Shown: positions 36,641 to 45,794 of the stretch, in pieces
How positions within the stretch are numbered: the first letter of the stretch is position 1
Layout of the letters: every line of letters begins with the position of its first letter
Assembly: GCF_004348895.1 (NCBI RefSeq)
Contig: NZ_RRZK01000008.1
Coordinates: 1-64,000 of the forward strand
Source of the DNA: Pseudomonas vancouverensis
Lineage (GTDB): Bacteria > Pseudomonadota > Gammaproteobacteria > Pseudomonadales > Pseudomonadaceae
Direction: 5' to 3'
Length of the DNA stretch: 64,000 nucleotides
Position numbers and translations under genes: made by a program
The notes under the pieces: model-generated
Database searches by the model: none
What the model saw: only the letters and a program-made list of their open reading frames with translations
What the model was told of the DNA's origin: nothing

Positions 36641-38185
36641 ATGAGGAATCCGTTGATCAATCAACCCGTTACAGAACATCCGTCGAAAGTCACCCGGCTC
36701 AAGGTCCGCTCGGCGGTCACTTTGTTGATTGCCGTGTGCCTGTCGATGGCGCTGATTGTGGTCTGGGAGGCCTGGAGCTCGCGTCAGTACCGCCTGCATG
36801 ACAAGGAAGTGGCGATGTCCAACCTGGCGCAGACCCTGGCGTCCCAGGCCCAGGCGTCGATCAAGCAGGCCGATACGCTGCTGTACGCGCTGGTCGACCG
36901 TCTGGAACACGAAGGTGTCGATGACCACCGTCTGCCGCTGCTGCTCAACGCCCAGCGCGCCGAGCTGAGCCAGATCCACGGCTTGTTCGTCTTCGATGAA
37001 AACGGCAAGTGGCTGGCCAACTCCAATGGCGCCGGGCAGACCGGGGTCAACAACTCCGACCGTGAATACTTCATTTTCCATCGCGACAACCCCAGTCGTG
37101 GTCCGCACATCGGTCCATCGATCAAGAGCCGTTCGAGCGGCGAGTGGATCCTGACGGTGTCGCGGCGGGTCAATCACCCGGACGGCAGCTTTGCCGGGGT
37201 GGCACTGGCGACCATCTACCTCAGCCACTTCCTGCAGCTCTACGACAGCATCGACATGGGCGATGACGGGGTGATCAGCCTGGTTGCCGACAACGCCACC
37301 ATCATCCTTCGGCGGCCGTTCAAGGAATCGGAAATCGGCACCAGCATTGCCAAGAGCCCGCTGTTCACTGAGTTGTTGCCCAAAGGCGACGCGGGGACGG
37401 CCACCATCGTCTCGACCATCGACGGCGTCGAGCGGGTGTTGGGTTATCGCCGGGTCGAGAGTTATCCGTTGATCGCCTTCGCCGCGTTGAACAAGGACGA
37501 GATCCTCGACAGTTGGCGCAAGGAAACCCTGTTCAGTGTCGGCATTGTCAGCGTGTTGCTGGCCTTTCTCGGCGTGCTCGGACGGCGCCTGATCAAGCTG
37601 ATGCAGCGGCAGAACCGGGTGCAGGCCGAGTTGCTGCAAACCCAGGGAAAGCTCATTGAGTCCAATCGCAACCTTGAGGGCCTGGCCCTGGAGGATGCGC
37701 TGACCGGCCTGGCCAACCGCCGCCAGCTGGACCTGTTCATCGACGCCGAACTGGGCCGTGCGCGGCGCCACGGCAGCGATCTGGCGCTGTTGATGCTCGA
37801 TGTCGATCACTTCAAGGCCTACAACGATTGTTATGGGCATCTGACCGGAGACGATTGCCTGCGCCAGGTCAGCGCGATCATCACCGCCAACATCGAGCGC
37901 CCCGGTGATCTGGCGGCGCGTTTCGGTGGCGAGGAGTTTGCCGTGGTGCTGCCGGGCACTGACTACGTGGGGGCTTTCCTGGTGGCGGAAAAGATACGCA
38001 AGGCGGTGCAGGATGCGGCCATCGCCCACAGCGACAGCCCGCTTGGGGTGATCACGGTCAGCCTCGGGATCAGTGCCTGTGGTACGGACACGCAGATCGA
38101 AGCGCAGGCGCTCATCGGCGCGGCGGACAAGGCGCTTTACGTGGCCAAGACCAGCGGCCGTAACATGAGCGTGATTGCCAACTGA
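36641..38185 (+). CDS. Membrane diguanylate cyclase with dCache-type sensor
   Basis: A 514-residue protein: a membrane helix (about 26-45), a periplasmic dCache-like sensor (FVFDENGKWLANSNG, NSDREYFIFHRDNPSRGPHI, SGEWILTVSRRV), a second helix (about 300-320) and a GGDEF domain. The active motif is FGGEEF and an intact product-inhibition site RPGD lies five residues before it. It makes c-di-GMP in response to an external signal. It has no close partner gene. Confidence 0.94.
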   Translation: MRNPLINQPVTEHPSKVTRLKVRSAVTLLIAVCLSMALIVVWEAWSSRQYRLHDKEVAMSNLAQTLASQAQASIKQADTLLYALVDRLEHEGVDDHRLPLLLNAQRAELSQIHGLFVFDENGKWLANSNGAGQTGVNNSDREYFIFHRDNPSRGPHIGPSIKSRSSGEWILTVSRRVNHPDGSFAGVALATIYLSHFLQLYDSIDMGDDGVISLVADNATIILRRPFKESEIGTSIAKSPLFTELLPKGDAGTATIVSTIDGVERVLGYRRVESYPLIAFAALNKDEILDSWRKETLFSVGIVSVLLAFLGVLGRRLIKLMQRQNRVQAELLQTQGKLIESNRNLEGLALEDALTGLANRRQLDLFIDAELGRARRHGSDLALLMLDVDHFKAYNDCYGHLTGDDCLRQVSAIITANIERPGDLAARFGGEEFAVVLPGTDYVGAFLVAEKIRKAVQDAAIAHSDSPLGVITVSLGISACGTDTQIEAQALIGAADKALYVAKTSGRNMSVIAN

Positions 38186-38197
38186 TCGCCAGCGGAC

Positions 38198-39115
38198 TCA
38201 GGCGAAGCGGTCGATGCCCTGAACCAGTTGCGTGGCCAGGTACGACTGCTTGAGTTGTTCCAGCCACCAGCCCAGGGCGCGGCCATCATGATCGCCGCGC
38301 CAGCCGGCGTAGAGGATGTTCGGCTCGCGCGGGTCGGCCATCTGTTTTTCCACCAGTGTGCCGTTTTTCAGCAGCGAGCCGACCCGGTGCCGCGGCAGCC
38401 AGCCGACCCCGAGCCCATCGCACTGGGCAAGGATTTTCGCGCCCATGGTCGGCACGGCCAGCACGGCTTGCCCGCCGGAGACACCGTAGGTGCTGCCCTC
38501 GCTGACCCGCGATGAATCCGCCACCACAATCGCCCGATGTTGCGTGACCATGGCCCGGGTGATCGGCTCTTTGGCCTTGGCCAGCGGGTGTTTGGGCGAG
38601 ACCGCAAACACCCACTCCATTTCCCCCAACTGCATCCAGCGCAAGCTCGGGATCGCCGGCGGCTCGTTGGTGGCACCGATGATCAGGTCCGCCTGGCCCT
38701 CGCGCAGGGCTTCCCAGACACCTTTGAGCACTTCCTGGGTGATGCGCAGCGGCACGCCCGATTGCAGCGCATCGAATTGGCGGATCACCGGGATCAAAGT
38801 GTCGAACTCCAGCAGCTCGTCGGTGACGATCCACAAGCGGCTCTCCCAGCCATTGGCCACCTGCTGCACCCGCTGGGTCAGGCGCGAAACGTCCTGCATC
38901 AGCCGCGCCGCTTCGTTGACCAGCAACTCACCCGCCGGGGTCAGTTGCAGGCGGTAGCGACGGCGGTCGAACAGCAGCGCATCAAAACGCTCCTCCAGCT
39001 GCCGCGCCGCATAAGACACGGTCGACGGCGCCTTGCCCAGCTGCGCGGCGGCACGGGACAGACTGCCGGTTTCGCGGATGGCTTCGAGCAGGGCGAGGTC
39101 TTCGGTCGACAGCAT
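38198..39115 (-). CDS. LysR-family transcriptional regulator
   Basis: A 305-residue LysR regulator with a winged HTH at the N-terminus (MLSTEDLALLEAIRETGSLS, AAAQLGKAPSTVSYAARQLE) and a periplasmic-binding-like effector domain. The start is placed at 39115 because the HTH begins there; a longer frame to 39424 reads through the next gene. It follows the DUF2784 gene on the same strand by 23 bases. Targets are unknown. Confidence 0.92.
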   Translation of the reverse strand: MLSTEDLALLEAIRETGSLSRAAAQLGKAPSTVSYAARQLEERFDALLFDRRRYRLQLTPAGELLVNEAARLMQDVSRLTQRVQQVANGWESRLWIVTDELLEFDTLIPVIRQFDALQSGVPLRITQEVLKGVWEALREGQADLIIGATNEPPAIPSLRWMQLGEMEWVFAVSPKHPLAKAKEPITRAMVTQHRAIVVADSSRVSEGSTYGVSGGQAVLAVPTMGAKILAQCDGLGVGWLPRHRVGSLLKNGTLVEKQMADPREPNILYAGWRGDHDGRALGWWLEQLKQSYLATQLVQGIDRFA

Positions 39116-39138
39116 GCAGGCAATTCTCGGATCGGCTA

Positions 39139-39513
39139 TCAGGGTGTGCGGCGCATGTTGCGCTGGCGGATCAATCGAAGATAGACCAAGCCATTGATCA
39201 GCAGCACCACGCAGCCCAGGACAATCTGGATACCCGGCGTCAGGCCCGCCGGGTAGATCACCGGCAGGATGTAATGCTCGATGAAGCCGCCGCCATAGCC
39301 GGTCTGCCCGGCACCCTGGCGCAGGCGGTTTTCCCATTCGGTGAGCGGGCAGGGCAGGTGGAAGAACTCCACCGCCATACCCCACAGCGCCGCCGGTGGG
39401 TGCCACCAGATCAGCGGGCGCCACCTGAGTACCAGCAGCCCGCCCAGCACCGCGAACAGAATGAACAGCAGGTGAAACAGCACCAATCCATCGGCGGCGA
39501 TGCGGTACAGCAT
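39139..39513 (-). CDS. DUF2784-family membrane protein
   Basis: A 124-residue protein with about three to four hydrophobic segments and the family features WWHPPAALWGMAVEF, CPLTEWENRLR and YGGGFIEHYILPVIYP. No function is known. It may be co-transcribed with the LysR gene downstream. Confidence 0.88.
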   Translation of the reverse strand: MLYRIAADGLVLFHLLFILFAVLGGLLVLRWRPLIWWHPPAALWGMAVEFFHLPCPLTEWENRLRQGAGQTGYGGGFIEHYILPVIYPAGLTPGIQIVLGCVVLLINGLVYLRLIRQRNMRRTP

Positions 39514-39579
39514 GTCGGTGTCCCTGACGGCTGAGCGAATCGCCTCATGTTACCCGTAGCGATCAAAGGCGCTCTATCG

Positions 39580-40449
39580 AATGTCGTCGCCCAACTCGCG
39601 CAATACCTGCTTCAGGCGCTCGACCATGACTTCGCTGCTGCGTTGCATCGGCGCACGCAGTTCATCACCGATCAGGCCTTCAAGGGCCAGGGCGGTTTTC
39701 ACCGGTGCCGGGTTGGGTTCGATAAACAGGCTGTTGATCAGCGGCAGCAAGCGGAAGAAGGTGGCGCGGCCTTCTGCCAGCCGACCGTCGCGAATCTGCT
39801 GGCAGAGCTGCACGAACAGTTCTGGATGCACATGGGCCGAGGCGGCAATCGCGCCTTTGGCCCCCAGGCACAGCGCGTTGAAAATCTGGTTGTCCTCACC
39901 ACATAACACGTCGACATTGCCGCTGTTCAGCAGTGCCAGGGTGTTGGCCAGGTTGCCGCCGCAATCCTTGATCGCGACGATGCGTTCGTGGGCAACGATG
40001 TTGAGCAGCGTCGCCTGTTCGAAGGCCACGCCGGTGCGGTAGGGAATGTCGTAGAGAATCAGCGGCACGCTGGAAGCATCGGCAACGGTGTTGAAAAAGG
40101 CTTCAAGGCCGGCCTGGGATGGGCGGATGTAATAGGGCGCCGGCACCAGCAGCCCGGCCACTGGACGCTTGAGAATCTCGCTCTCGAATTGCAGCAGCTC
40201 GGTCAGGTTGTTGCCCGCCAGGCCCATGACCACCCGCTCGGCAGGCACCAGTTCCAGCACGGCATCGAGCACCGCCAGTTGTTCGTGCTTGCCCATGGCC
40301 GCCGGCTCCCCGGTGGTGCCGCAGACGATGAGACCGTCGACGCCCTTTTCCAGCAGGTGGCTGACCAGGCGGCGCAAACCGACAAAATCGATGGCGCCGT
40401 TATGGAACGGCGTGACCAGTGGAACCCAGATACCTTGAAACGATGACAT
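39580..40449 (-). CDS. dapA: DapA-family aldolase (4-hydroxy-tetrahydrodipicolinate synthase-like)
   Basis: A TIM-barrel Schiff-base aldolase of about 290 residues. Seen: the Thr-Thr pair 45-46 (CGTTGEPA), Tyr133 (ILYDIPYRTG) and the Schiff-base Lys161 (VAIKDCGG). It matches DapA, which condenses pyruvate with aspartate semialdehyde for lysine synthesis, but pseudomonads carry several paralogues and this isolated copy may act on another pyruvate-linked substrate. AGGAGAAAG precedes the ATG. Confidence 0.85.
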
Positions 40450-40734
40450 GCACTTTCTCCTGATGGTTGACCGATGTCGTCACCGTCAGGAGTGATCAAG
40501 GAGTGAAAGCAAGGGGAGGGTGGTCCGTCGCGCTCAATGTCCTGTCAGCTCATCTGACGGGACAGCGCGCCCCGGTCACATGAGCGACTGTTTCTTCGAT
40601 TTGAGGGCGTGCGCAACGCAACCTTGCGCCTTGGCAATCAAGCCAATGACGGAAGTGTTGAGGTTGAAGGTTGCGGACATACTTGCTTACACCCTGAGTG
40701 AGGCGCCCAGTTTTAAAAGGCGCCGGTGCGTTTG
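40450..40734. other. Intergenic region between aldolase and diguanylate cyclase
   Basis: No gene is supported. A hairpin GGCGCC ... GGCGCC (40702-40723) around TTTTAAAA could end transcription of the cyclase gene, but there is no T-run. Confidence 0.4.
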
Positions 40735-41709
40735 TCAATCACGAAAATCGGCGAACTCGGCGCGCATGCGTCCGTTGTGCTTGGCCTTGTAGAGCAACTG
40801 GTCGACCTGTTCGACGAATTCCAGCGCCGTGGCGTGCGCGGAGGCGGCCGTGGTGCCGACGCCGAGGCTGACGCTGAGCAGCTCTGAAACAGCGGAGTGC
40901 TCGTGGACGATCTGTTGCTGGCGAATCAGGTTCAGGCATTTGTGCGCCACCAGTCGGGCGGACTCGGCATCGGTTTCCGGCAGCAGCCAGACGAACTCTT
41001 CGCCACCGATCCGGGCGATGAAATCCCGTGGTCGATTGGCCGCCCTCGACAGGGTTTGCGCAACGCGACGCAGGCACTCGTCGCCCTTGATGTGGCCGTA
41101 GTGGTCGTTGTACTGCTTGAAAAAATCGATATCCAGCACGATCACCGACAGTGGCAGACCGCTGCGTTGGGCATGGCTCCATTCGCGCTCCAGCACCGTG
41201 TCGAACATGCGTCGGTTGGCGATGCCGGTCAGGCCGTCCTGGAAGGAATATTCTTCGAGCTGCTTCTGCAGGCGGATCAGGTGTTCTTCGGTTTTCTTGC
41301 GTTCGCTGATGTCGAACATGAAGCCGACCAACGCCTCGACCTCACCGTCCTTGCGCACCACGTGCACCACATCGCGGATCCACACGTACTCGCCGCTGTC
41401 GGTCAGCGCGCGATAGTCAGCTTCGTGATCGACGCCGGCCCGGGATTGCGAGACGCAGAAATCCACCACGTAGTCGCGATCGTCCGGGTGCATGCGCTCG
41501 ACCCAGTCGTTGACCGACAGCCAGCTGTCCTGCTGCCAGCCCAGCAATTGCTCGATCTGCGGACCGATGTAGCTGAACGTCATGGTTTTCCAGTCGATGC
41601 GCCAGGGGATCGCCCGGGTCGATTCAAGCAGGGTCTTGTACACGTCGCTGTCGGTTTCGATCGAACTCATGAACGGCCGGGCCTCGCTGGAAAAATGCAG
41701 CGCCATCAT
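40735..41709 (-). CDS. PAS-GGDEF diguanylate cyclase
   Basis: A soluble protein of 324 residues (311 if it starts at 41670). A PAS-3-type domain (YIGPQIEQLLGWQQDSWLSV, VWIRDVVHVVRKDGEVEAL) is followed by a GGDEF domain with the active motif IGGEEF and an inhibition site RPRD five residues upstream. It makes c-di-GMP. The start is uncertain: two ATGs at 41706/41709 and one at 41670 all have weak ribosome sites. Confidence 0.92.
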   Translation of the reverse strand: MMALHFSSEARPFMSSIETDSDVYKTLLESTRAIPWRIDWKTMTFSYIGPQIEQLLGWQQDSWLSVNDWVERMHPDDRDYVVDFCVSQSRAGVDHEADYRALTDSGEYVWIRDVVHVVRKDGEVEALVGFMFDISERKKTEEHLIRLQKQLEEYSFQDGLTGIANRRMFDTVLEREWSHAQRSGLPLSVIVLDIDFFKQYNDHYGHIKGDECLRRVAQTLSRAANRPRDFIARIGGEEFVWLLPETDAESARLVAHKCLNLIRQQQIVHEHSAVSELLSVSLGVGTTAASAHATALEFVEQVDQLLYKAKHNGRMRAEFADFRD

Positions 41710-41841
41710 GTTGCTAGCACCGAGCCGAAGCAAGCCACAGCCCGCGGGAAGGCGATGAATGGCCAATTGCGCAAGATTGTTCAAGCCATGGGCCGCCGCA
41801 GCTGGCACAGTTTGAGGTCTGTCCCCTGTCTGTAGAACGTC

Positions 41842-42540
41842 ATGTCCAATTCGATCATGCCGCGCAGTGCGTTTCTGCGTGGCGCTGCCGCAATCATGCC
41901 GCTGTCCCTGGCCACCGCGCCCTGGGGTCTGCTGGCCGGTTCCATGGCCATCGAGGCCAACCTCACACCCCTGCAAGGTCAGGGTCTGTCCAGCATCGTC
42001 TTTGCGGGAGCCGCACAACTGGTGGCCATCGGCATGCTCAAGGGCGGTGCCGGGATCTTTTCGATCCTGCTGACCACTTTGCTGCTGACCTCCCAGCATC
42101 TGCTCTACGGGATGAGCATGCGTTCGGTGATTTCACCCTTGCCGGGACGCTGGCGCATCGGTTTGGGCTTCCTGCTGACCGATGAGTTGTTCGCCCTCAC
42201 CAGCCAGCACGATAAACAACAGTTCAATCGCTGGTACGCGCTGGGTGTCGGCCTGACGTTCTACGTCGCCTGGAACCTGTTCACCCTCGCCGGCATCGTC
42301 CTGGGCAGCAGCATTCCGGGGCTGGAACACCTGGGCCTGGATTTTTCCATCGCCGCGACCTTCATCGCCCTGATCACCCCGGTGGTGCGCAACGTGCCAA
42401 CCGTGGTGTGCGTAGCGGTCTCGCTGTTCTGCTCGGTGTTGTTCAGCTACTGGCAATGGGGTTCGGCGCTGGTGTTGTCGGGGCTGGCGGGCATGACCGC
42501 CGGGTTTGTCTGCAATAAATTCCATGGGGGCCGCGCATGA
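41842..42540 (+). CDS. azlC: Branched-chain amino acid exporter large subunit AzlC
   Basis: A 232-residue membrane protein with the AzlC pattern (MPLSLATAPWGLLAGSMAIE, SSIVFAGAAQLVAIGMLKGG, LLLTSQHLLYGMSMR). With AzlD it forms a branched-chain amino acid (or analogue) exporter. It overlaps azlD by four bases. Confidence 0.93.
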   Translation: MSNSIMPRSAFLRGAAAIMPLSLATAPWGLLAGSMAIEANLTPLQGQGLSSIVFAGAAQLVAIGMLKGGAGIFSILLTTLLLTSQHLLYGMSMRSVISPLPGRWRIGLGFLLTDELFALTSQHDKQQFNRWYALGVGLTFYVAWNLFTLAGIVLGSSIPGLEHLGLDFSIAATFIALITPVVRNVPTVVCVAVSLFCSVLFSYWQWGSALVLSGLAGMTAGFVCNKFHGGRA

Positions 42541-42851
42541 TGGTCTGGGCAGTGATTTTCGGTATGGGCGCGTTGGTCTTTCTCAACCGCTATGTCTTCC
42601 TCGAACCGCGTTTGCCGGTGCGCCTGAGCAGCAATGCCCGGCAGTTTCTCGGTTTTGCCGTGCCGGGCATGTTGACGGCGATCTGCGGGCCGATCGTGTT
42701 CATGCCGGAAAAGCAGCTGAACCTGCACTGGGATAATCCCTACCTGATCAGCTCGCTGGTGGCCGTCGGCCTGGTGCTCTACACGCGCAATACCTTGCTC
42801 AGCATGTTGTTGAGCATGGCGTTCTTCTTCGTGCTGCGCTGGTGGCTGTGA
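42537..42851 (+). CDS. azlD: Branched-chain amino acid exporter small subunit AzlD
   Basis: A 104-residue protein with about four membrane helices (MVWAVIFGMGALVFLNRYVF, LSMLLSMAFFFVLRWWL) and a size and position typical of AzlD. The ATGA overlap with azlC indicates coupled translation. Confidence 0.92.
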   Translation: MMVWAVIFGMGALVFLNRYVFLEPRLPVRLSSNARQFLGFAVPGMLTAICGPIVFMPEKQLNLHWDNPYLISSLVAVGLVLYTRNTLLSMLLSMAFFFVLRWWL

Positions 42852-42916
42852 GCCGGGGGAGAAAATCTGTTCTACGCTGAAAAGGATGACCGATCCCTTC
42901 AGGAAGAGAGGTGAAC

Positions 42917-43063
42917 ATGGCCAACGAACCGAAACGTCCGGACCCGGAGGAAGACGTCGAAGACGAACCGACGGAAGAGGAAATCGAACGGCAGAAACGT
43001 GCCGAAAAGACCTGGAAACATGACGACAGCAGCGAACTGTCGGAACCTGACCGCAAATTCTGA
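42917..43063 (+). CDS. Small acidic hypothetical protein (48 residues)
   Basis: The ATG at 42917 follows AGGAAGAGAGG and gives a 48-residue protein, very rich in Glu and Asp (MANEPKRPDPEEDVEDEPTE and on to EPDRKF). It is predicted to be largely disordered. A strong terminator follows ten bases after the stop, which supports a real gene. Function unknown. Confidence 0.75.
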   Translation: MANEPKRPDPEEDVEDEPTEEEIERQKRAEKTWKHDDSSELSEPDRKF

Positions 43064-43072
43064 GCTGCAAGT

Positions 43073-43108
43073 ACGACAAAGCCCCGCCATCGAGCGGGGC
43101 TTTGTCGT
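43073..43108. terminator. Bidirectional terminator
   Basis: ACGACAAAGCCCCGC pairs perfectly with GAGCGGGGCTTTGTCGT around CATC. The flanking A and T runs let it act on both strands, ending the small acidic gene and the ORF at 43111. Confidence 0.92.
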
Positions 43109-43110
43109 GA

Positions 43111-43401
43111 TCACCCGTGTTCCGGGACCTCTGGAAATTCGGGGTGGGCTGCACGGTATCCCAATGTCTTGTCGATCCAGGCGTTCAGCTCGTTGACCAT
43201 CACCGGCGGCCTGCCGGGGTAATGTTCAAGGGTTGAACTGAGGATCTCGTGGATATCGGGAACTGATCGCAAGTTACGGGTTTCTATGTATTGCTTGATA
43301 AAGCAAGTGAGTTGGTAGTGCTCCGTCTTTGTAAGATGAATGCACGCCAGACCCACGACTTTGTCGTTGGTATAGTCTTCGCGCAATTTAGTTCTCTGCA
43401 A
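43111..43401 (-). CDS. Hypothetical protein in an AT-rich patch
   Basis: An open frame of 96 residues ending at the terminator (NDKVVGLACIHLTKTEHYQL, HEILSSTLEHYPGRPPVMVN, TLGYRAAHPEFPEV). It looks protein-like but its only start is a TTG without a ribosome site. The DNA upstream (43402-43646) is much richer in A and T than its surroundings, and no gene is seen there. It could be a remnant of a transferred gene or a 5'-truncated gene. Confidence 0.4.
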   Translation of the reverse strand: MQRTKLREDYTNDKVVGLACIHLTKTEHYQLTCFIKQYIETRNLRSVPDIHEILSSTLEHYPGRPPVMVNELNAWIDKTLGYRAAHPEFPEVPEHG

Positions 43402-43646
43402 GGCATGTGGTACGAGATTTCCTTAGTGTTGACTCTTTGGTCAACTGTGGGTGTTGCTGGAAATTCGGCGCGAATGCTAGCTGTAGTGACATAAAATGTA
43501 TGCAATGCGACTCTTTGGTCAGACAAGCGGTACAAACCTTAAAGTCGCTGTGTAAGCGTGTTGAAACACTTGGTGTAACGTTCCGTTATAAGTCTTTGTA
43601 TATACAACTGTTATTAATGATTACATTGCTGTCGTTATTGATAAGT

Positions 43647-44327
43647 TCATTTCAGTTCATTGATCAACGACGCGCTCTGGTTCCGCACATTGCCCACCGC
43701 CTTGTCGACCCTGTACCACTCAAAAACGTCACTGACCTCGCCCTGGGACAACGCCATCTCTTCGGCGCGTTCCTTGGGGGTGGCCGGGTCGAGCCATTCC
43801 CGCGCCAGTTCGGGCGAGAACACCACCGGTCGCCGGTCATGCACATCGAGCATGCCCCCGGCGCTGTCGGCGGTGAGAATCACGAATCCGTCGTGTTCCC
43901 TGATGGGCGCACCGCCGATGGGGTATTGGCCGATGGCGGCGCAGAGCACCGGTTTGCGGTCCCGGCGGCGAATCAGCCAGGGTTGCTTGCCAGCCTCGCC
44001 GCCATCGACCCATTCGAACCAGTTATCGATCGGACAGATCGCTCGGTGCGGCCAGATCGCCCGGAAGTAGGGGCCGTGGGCGACTTTCTCGACCCGCGCA
44101 TTGATCGGCGCCACGCGGTCGGTGGCCCAGTGCGGGCGCCAACCCCAGCGCACCGGATCGGCGTGCAGGCGCTCGTTTTCCAGATGCAGCAGGGCCAGTT
44201 GTGTGGTGGGCGCGGCGTTGTAGCGCGCCAGGGGTTCGTCGCCGACGTGATTGATCAGCGCGTCGGGGATGCTCAGCACCGCGACGAAATCGTGGATACC
44301 GCGGTATTGCGACAGTCGTCCGCACAT
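43647..44327 (-). CDS. SRAP-domain protein (YedK/HMCES, abasic-site protection)
   Basis: A 226-residue SRAP protein. The invariant MCGR start gives catalytic Cys2; Asn37 (YNAAPT), the Glu in NWFEW and the His in LDVHDRRPVV complete the active site. These proteins form a thiazolidine crosslink with abasic sites in single-stranded DNA. The start at 44327 is certain because Cys2 must be exposed. Confidence 0.95.
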   Translation of the reverse strand: MCGRLSQYRGIHDFVAVLSIPDALINHVGDEPLARYNAAPTTQLALLHLENERLHADPVRWGWRPHWATDRVAPINARVEKVAHGPYFRAIWPHRAICPIDNWFEWVDGGEAGKQPWLIRRRDRKPVLCAAIGQYPIGGAPIREHDGFVILTADSAGGMLDVHDRRPVVFSPELAREWLDPATPKERAEEMALSQGEVSDVFEWYRVDKAVGNVRNQSASLINELK

Positions 44328-44529
44328 GGCCTGACACTCGGGTAAAGGCTCGCTGGCCGGAGTCTTCAGTTTAGTTGCTGGCGAGCAATCAGGCGGGCGA
44401 GCGGCGGAACCAAAGCCTGTGTACCCTATCCAACCTCGGCCCATTGCACAGGTGGGACGGTGATGGATGAACGGGCGAAGGAATTGCCGTTTGACCCAGT
44501 GACCCGAGTGGTCTGGCCCAAGGCAAACA

Positions 44530-45429
44530 ATGAAACAGTGGTTCAAGGCAGTGTTGATGTGCGCCATGGCGGTCGGTCTGCTGGGCTGCATCGCCGCCCC
44601 CATCGAAATGACCCCGCAGACTGAACAACGCCTGAGCGCGCAACCGCCCGTGCGCTTCCTGCTGACCTTCGATGATGGCCCCAGTGCCTCCAGTTGGTGG
44701 AACCCGACGGTTACCGTGCTCGACAGCCTCAAGCAAAACCCGCTGCAGGCGAACATCAAGGCGGTGTTCTTCGTGCAGACCCGCGCGCCCCGCGCCGGTG
44801 GCAGCGACCTCGGCCGGGAGATCATGCGCCGCGAGCACGCCGAGGGGCACATCCTCGGTTTTCATACCGCGACGCCCTGGCACAGCAACCATCGCTCCCT
44901 GGACCCGGCAGAATTCGAGCAATCGCTGGTCAACGGCAGCGCCGATATCGCCGCGATCACCGGGGCGCCGCCGGTGTTGCTGCGCCCGCCGTTCTGGAAC
45001 TACGACAAGCGCACCTTCGCCGCTTATCAGCAACATGGCTTGCACGTGCTGTTGACGGACCTCAGCGCCAACGACGGCAAGATCTGGGGTTTCAACGCCA
45101 GCCCGCGACGGCGTTCGCACATGCTGCGCTCGATGTCCGAGGTGCGTGAACGCATTGCCCTGGGCGAGTTACCGGTGGTCGACGGGGTGATCCCGGTGGT
45201 GGTGACCTTTCACGACCTGAACCGCTACACCGCCCGGCATACCCGCGAATACCTGCAGATCCTCCTCGACAGCGCCCGGGAGACCGGGGTGAGGGTCGCC
45301 GACCAGCCGTTTTATGACGATCGGGCGGCATTGATGCGCGCCGCCATGGCGCGAACCGTCAAGGATGACACCCAGCCGGTGGCGCTGCCGGGCCTGTGGA
45401 ACTGGATCTGGCGCGGCAATTCAGAGTAA
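44530..45429 (+). CDS. Polysaccharide deacetylase-like lipoprotein
   Basis: A 299-residue protein with a lipobox LLGC at Cys20 and a NodB-type domain: LLTFDDGPSASSWW, HILGFHTATPWHSNHRSLD and LLRPPFWNYD. The Asp-Asp and two His residues expected for a metal site are present. It probably removes acetyl groups from a cell-envelope or matrix polysaccharide. It is not in an obvious operon. Confidence 0.88.
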   Translation: MKQWFKAVLMCAMAVGLLGCIAAPIEMTPQTEQRLSAQPPVRFLLTFDDGPSASSWWNPTVTVLDSLKQNPLQANIKAVFFVQTRAPRAGGSDLGREIMRREHAEGHILGFHTATPWHSNHRSLDPAEFEQSLVNGSADIAAITGAPPVLLRPPFWNYDKRTFAAYQQHGLHVLLTDLSANDGKIWGFNASPRRRSHMLRSMSEVRERIALGELPVVDGVIPVVVTFHDLNRYTARHTREYLQILLDSARETGVRVADQPFYDDRAALMRAAMARTVKDDTQPVALPGLWNWIWRGNSE

Positions 45430-45548
45430 TCCGGGTCAAAGTGCGAGCCAGCTAACATTTTTGACGACAGTTGGCTGGCGCAAATTCAGTAAGTGTATCT
45501 ATGCTGAAACGGATCCAATTCGATCACCTTTCGTCCGAGGCACCGGCC

Positions 45549-45788
45549 ATGCTTCCTATCTCAGTGCTCTGCAATATTGTCGAATCCGGTTTTGAACCCT
45601 TGTCCTGCGAGTGCACCGAGAGCCTCGGGTTGTTGCGTATCGAGGTGTACGAGCCAGCCACTGGCCGGGTCGAACTGCTGATCAACGGCGTCTCGACCGC
45701 CGAGCTGACCAGCGTGCGCGCCATCTCCGATTTCATTGGCGAATTGCGCACTGAAATGAGCGCCGGTCGCCGGGCCTTCGCCGGCTGA
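45549..45788 (+). CDS. DUF1652 protein
   Basis: A 79-residue protein of the DUF1652 family, common in Pseudomonas and of unknown function (LPISVLCNIVESGFEPLSCE, LLINGVSTAELTSVRAISDF). GAGG at 45537-45540 supports the ATG at 45549; a longer start at 45501 lacks a site. Confidence 0.8.
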   Translation: MLPISVLCNIVESGFEPLSCECTESLGLLRIEVYEPATGRVELLINGVSTAELTSVRAISDFIGELRTEMSAGRRAFAG

Positions 45789-45794
45789 CGCGGT

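Noticed and set aside
43284..43535. 83-residue minus-strand frame overlapping the orphan frame
   Set aside because: No ribosome site, odd composition and overlap with a better frame.
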